From Streptomyces albofaciens JCM 4342 (GTDB lineage Bacteria; Actinomycetota; Actinomycetes; Streptomycetales; Streptomycetaceae), in contig NZ_PDCM01000002.1 of assembly GCF_008634025.1 (NCBI RefSeq), forward strand, positions 744,001-808,000: 64,000 nt of DNA, read 5' to 3'. A model generated the notes under the pieces. That model had not been told where the DNA came from. It made no database searches and was given only the letters and a program-made list of their open reading frames with translations. Below are positions 62,669-64,000 of this stretch, one piece after another (position 1 is the first letter of the stretch; every line of letters starts with the position of its first letter). The translations under genes were made by a program, and so were the position numbers.

Positions 62669-64000
62669 GGTGGAGGTGCCCTTCGTGTGGTGGGTGGCGC
62701 TCGGGGTGTGCGGCCGGGTGCCGCCGAGGGTCCGCTCCCGCAGGTCGCGGCGCTGGATCTTGCCGGTGGGCGAGCGCGGGATGTGCCGTACGACGTCGAG
62801 GTACTTGATGTGCTGGTAGTAGGGCAGCTGATCGTTGACGAAGCGGACGACGGCGTCGCGGTCGGTGGCCTCGTCGGCCAGCACCACCAGCGCGTGCGCG
62901 ACGGCGCCGCTGAACTCGTCCGGGTGGTCGAAGACCGCGCAGTCCGTCACGCCGGGGCAGCGGGCCAGCACGTTCTCGATCTCCAGGGGCGAGACCAGCC
63001 AGTTGTCGCACTTGAAGACGTCCTTGACCCGGTCGACGACGAACAGCCGCCCCTCGGCGTCCGTCTCGCCGATGTCGCCGGTGGAGAACCAGCCGTCCGG
63101 GTCCACGGACTCCTCCCGCGGCCGGCCGAGGTACCCCTTCATCAGCTGGGGCCCCTTGACCTGGATCTCGCCGCGGCCGCCCACCGGGAGGACGGCCCGG
63201 GTCCGCAGGTCCACGATCCGGCAGGCGGTGCCCGGTACGGGCCTGCCGGACGACCCGGCCACCGGGTGGTCCAGGTCGTCGAAGTGCGTGGACGGCGCGG
63301 TCTCGGCCAGCCCGTACCCCTGGACGACCGGGACGCCGAAGTGCTCGCCCAGGACGTCGGCGGTCCGCGCGGGCAGGGCCGACCCGCCGGAGAGCACGGC
63401 CCGCAGGGTGGGCACGGACAGCTCCGGCAGCCGGTCGTCCGCCGCCAGCCGGGCCAGCCGTACCGGCAGGCTGTAGAGGTGCGTCGCGCCGTGGCGGGCG
63501 CTCTCGCGCAGCGCGGCCACGGTGTCGTCCCCGGGCCGCAGCAGGTGGGTGGCGCCGACGGTCACCGCGATGTTCAGGTGCATCAGGTGGAACGACGGCA
63601 GGGTGTTGAGCAGCACCGACTCGGGGGTGAGCCGGTGGGCGTACGCGGTCTGGGCCGCGTTCACCGTCAGGTTGCGGTGGGTGAGCATGACGGTCTTCGG
63701 AGCGCCGGTGGTGCCGCTGGTGAACTGGAGGTTGGCCACGGTCTCGGGGTCGCGGCCGGCGGACGGCGCCGTGGCCGGGGCCGCGTCGATCAGTTCGTCC
63801 AGCGCCGGCACCTCCGCCGTGGCCTCCTGGAACCCCGCCTCGCGGTGGGTGAGCACCACGGTCCGCAGCGCCGGCAGGTCCCCCCGTACGGCCTGGATCC
63901 GCGCGTACATCTCCGGCGGGACGAGCACGGTCCGCGCCCCGGCGGAGCGCAGCACATGCGTCAGGCGCTCCTCGCGCAGCAGCGGATTGAACATCGCGCT
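62381..64000 (-). CDS. oxyH: Acyl-CoA ligase (OxyH-like) in frame with ABM monooxygenase; 5' end beyond window
   Basis: The minus-strand frame is open from 64000 to the stop at 62381: 539 codons, N-terminus missing. It begins in SAMFNPLLREERL, about 80-100 residues into an adenylate-forming enzyme. Adenylation motifs are LQFTSGTTGAPKTVMLTHRN, GYGLAETAPSTHF, GRGEIQVKGPQLMKGYL, GWFSTGDIGETDAEGRLFVVDR and the C-terminal catalytic Lys in RSPTGKIQRRD. After that, instead of a stop, a ~25-residue linker (LGGTRPHTPSATHHTKG...) leads directly into the ABM domain. OxyH is an acyl-CoA ligase of debated role in oxytetracycline synthesis. Whether the product is one fused protein or two is open. Confidence 0.8.
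   Translation of the reverse strand, partial: SAMFNPLLREERLTHVLRSAGARTVLVPPEMYARIQAVRGDLPALRTVVLTHREAGFQEATAEVPALDELIDAAPATAPSAGRDPETVANLQFTSGTTGAPKTVMLTHRNLTVNAAQTAYAHRLTPESVLLNTLPSFHLMHLNIAVTVGATHLLRPGDDTVAALRESARHGATHLYSLPVRLARLAADDRLPELSVPTLRAVLSGGSALPARTADVLGEHFGVPVVQGYGLAETAPSTHFDDLDHPVAGSSGRPVPGTACRIVDLRTRAVLPVGGRGEIQVKGPQLMKGYLGRPREESVDPDGWFSTGDIGETDAEGRLFVVDRVKDVFKCDNWLVSPLEIENVLARCPGVTDCAVFDHPDEFSGAVAHALVVLADEATDRDAVVRFVNDQLPYYQHIKYLDVVRHIPRSPTGKIQRRDLRERTLGGTRPHTPSATHHTKGTSTMFTFINRFTVRGDAAEFEKRVGEITAHMARQPGFHSHRLLRSAKDPQVYVEIAEWDDAESHGRAVRTETFQQAVREVQKLASADPAPFVPVTAAG

Overview
The window is high-GC actinobacterial DNA: strong third-position GC bias, many GTG/TTG starts, ATGA/GTGA stop-start overlaps, and families typical of Streptomyces (SARP, ECF41, ANTAR, LAxTG wall proteins, type II PKS). 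The right end closely resembles what I remember of the oxytetracycline cluster of Streptomyces rimosus, so S. rimosus or a near relative is my best guess; that is inference from memory, not a search.

Layout. 1-8.6 kb is accessory: a secreted protein cut by the window edge, a four-EF-hand protein, a Tat-exported PI-phospholipase C with a lectin tail, a gene-poor gap with a possible transposase scrap, a secreted lipase, an AraC regulator, and a LysR regulator divergent from an MDR oxidoreductase with a clear palindromic operator between them. 8.7-13.55 kb is a complete lasso-peptide cluster on the minus strand in the order A-C-B1-B2-D. Its 35-residue precursor gene has a canonical leader motif and a predicted core VKNTGPKDVLGGKQLL. 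13.9-30.4 kb mixes envelope and regulatory genes: two related surface proteins (one free, one LAxTG-anchored), a META lipoprotein, an ECF41 sigma factor with an SRPBCC partner, a STAS-ANTAR fusion divergent from a leaderless winged-helix regulator, a beta-propeller protein, a FAD/Fe-S dehydrogenase fusion, a GH15 enzyme, a GH18 chitinase without a signal peptide, and a TipA-like MerR regulator.

30.8-47.3 kb is a respiration and carbon block. narGHJI (membrane nitrate reductase) is followed by aceA-aceB-hbd (glyoxylate bypass plus a 3-hydroxyacyl-CoA dehydrogenase). The 2-methylcitrate genes prpD-prpB-prpC converge on it, and a RamB/PrpR-type regulator diverges from prpD. A TTCGCAA motif occurs upstream of both aceA and the regulator, suggesting one regulon for C2/C3 acyl-CoA use. 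47.4-51.2 kb is a three-subunit molybdenum aldehyde oxidase operon (PaoABC type), followed by a small membrane protein.

51.7-64 kb is one border of a tetracycline-type aromatic polyketide cluster: a SARP activator, a 14-TM efflux pump, a divergent MarR repressor with a perfect 14-bp palindrome, KSalpha-KSbeta-ACP (minimal PKS), an asparagine-synthase-like amidotransferase (malonamate starter), an FAD hydroxylase, then convergent genes for a C-methyltransferase and an acyl-CoA ligase/ABM-oxygenase pair that share one uninterrupted reading frame. The ligase runs off the right edge.

No rRNA, tRNA or CRISPR array was recognised. Most other long open frames are high-GC shadows antisense to or overlapping the genes listed.
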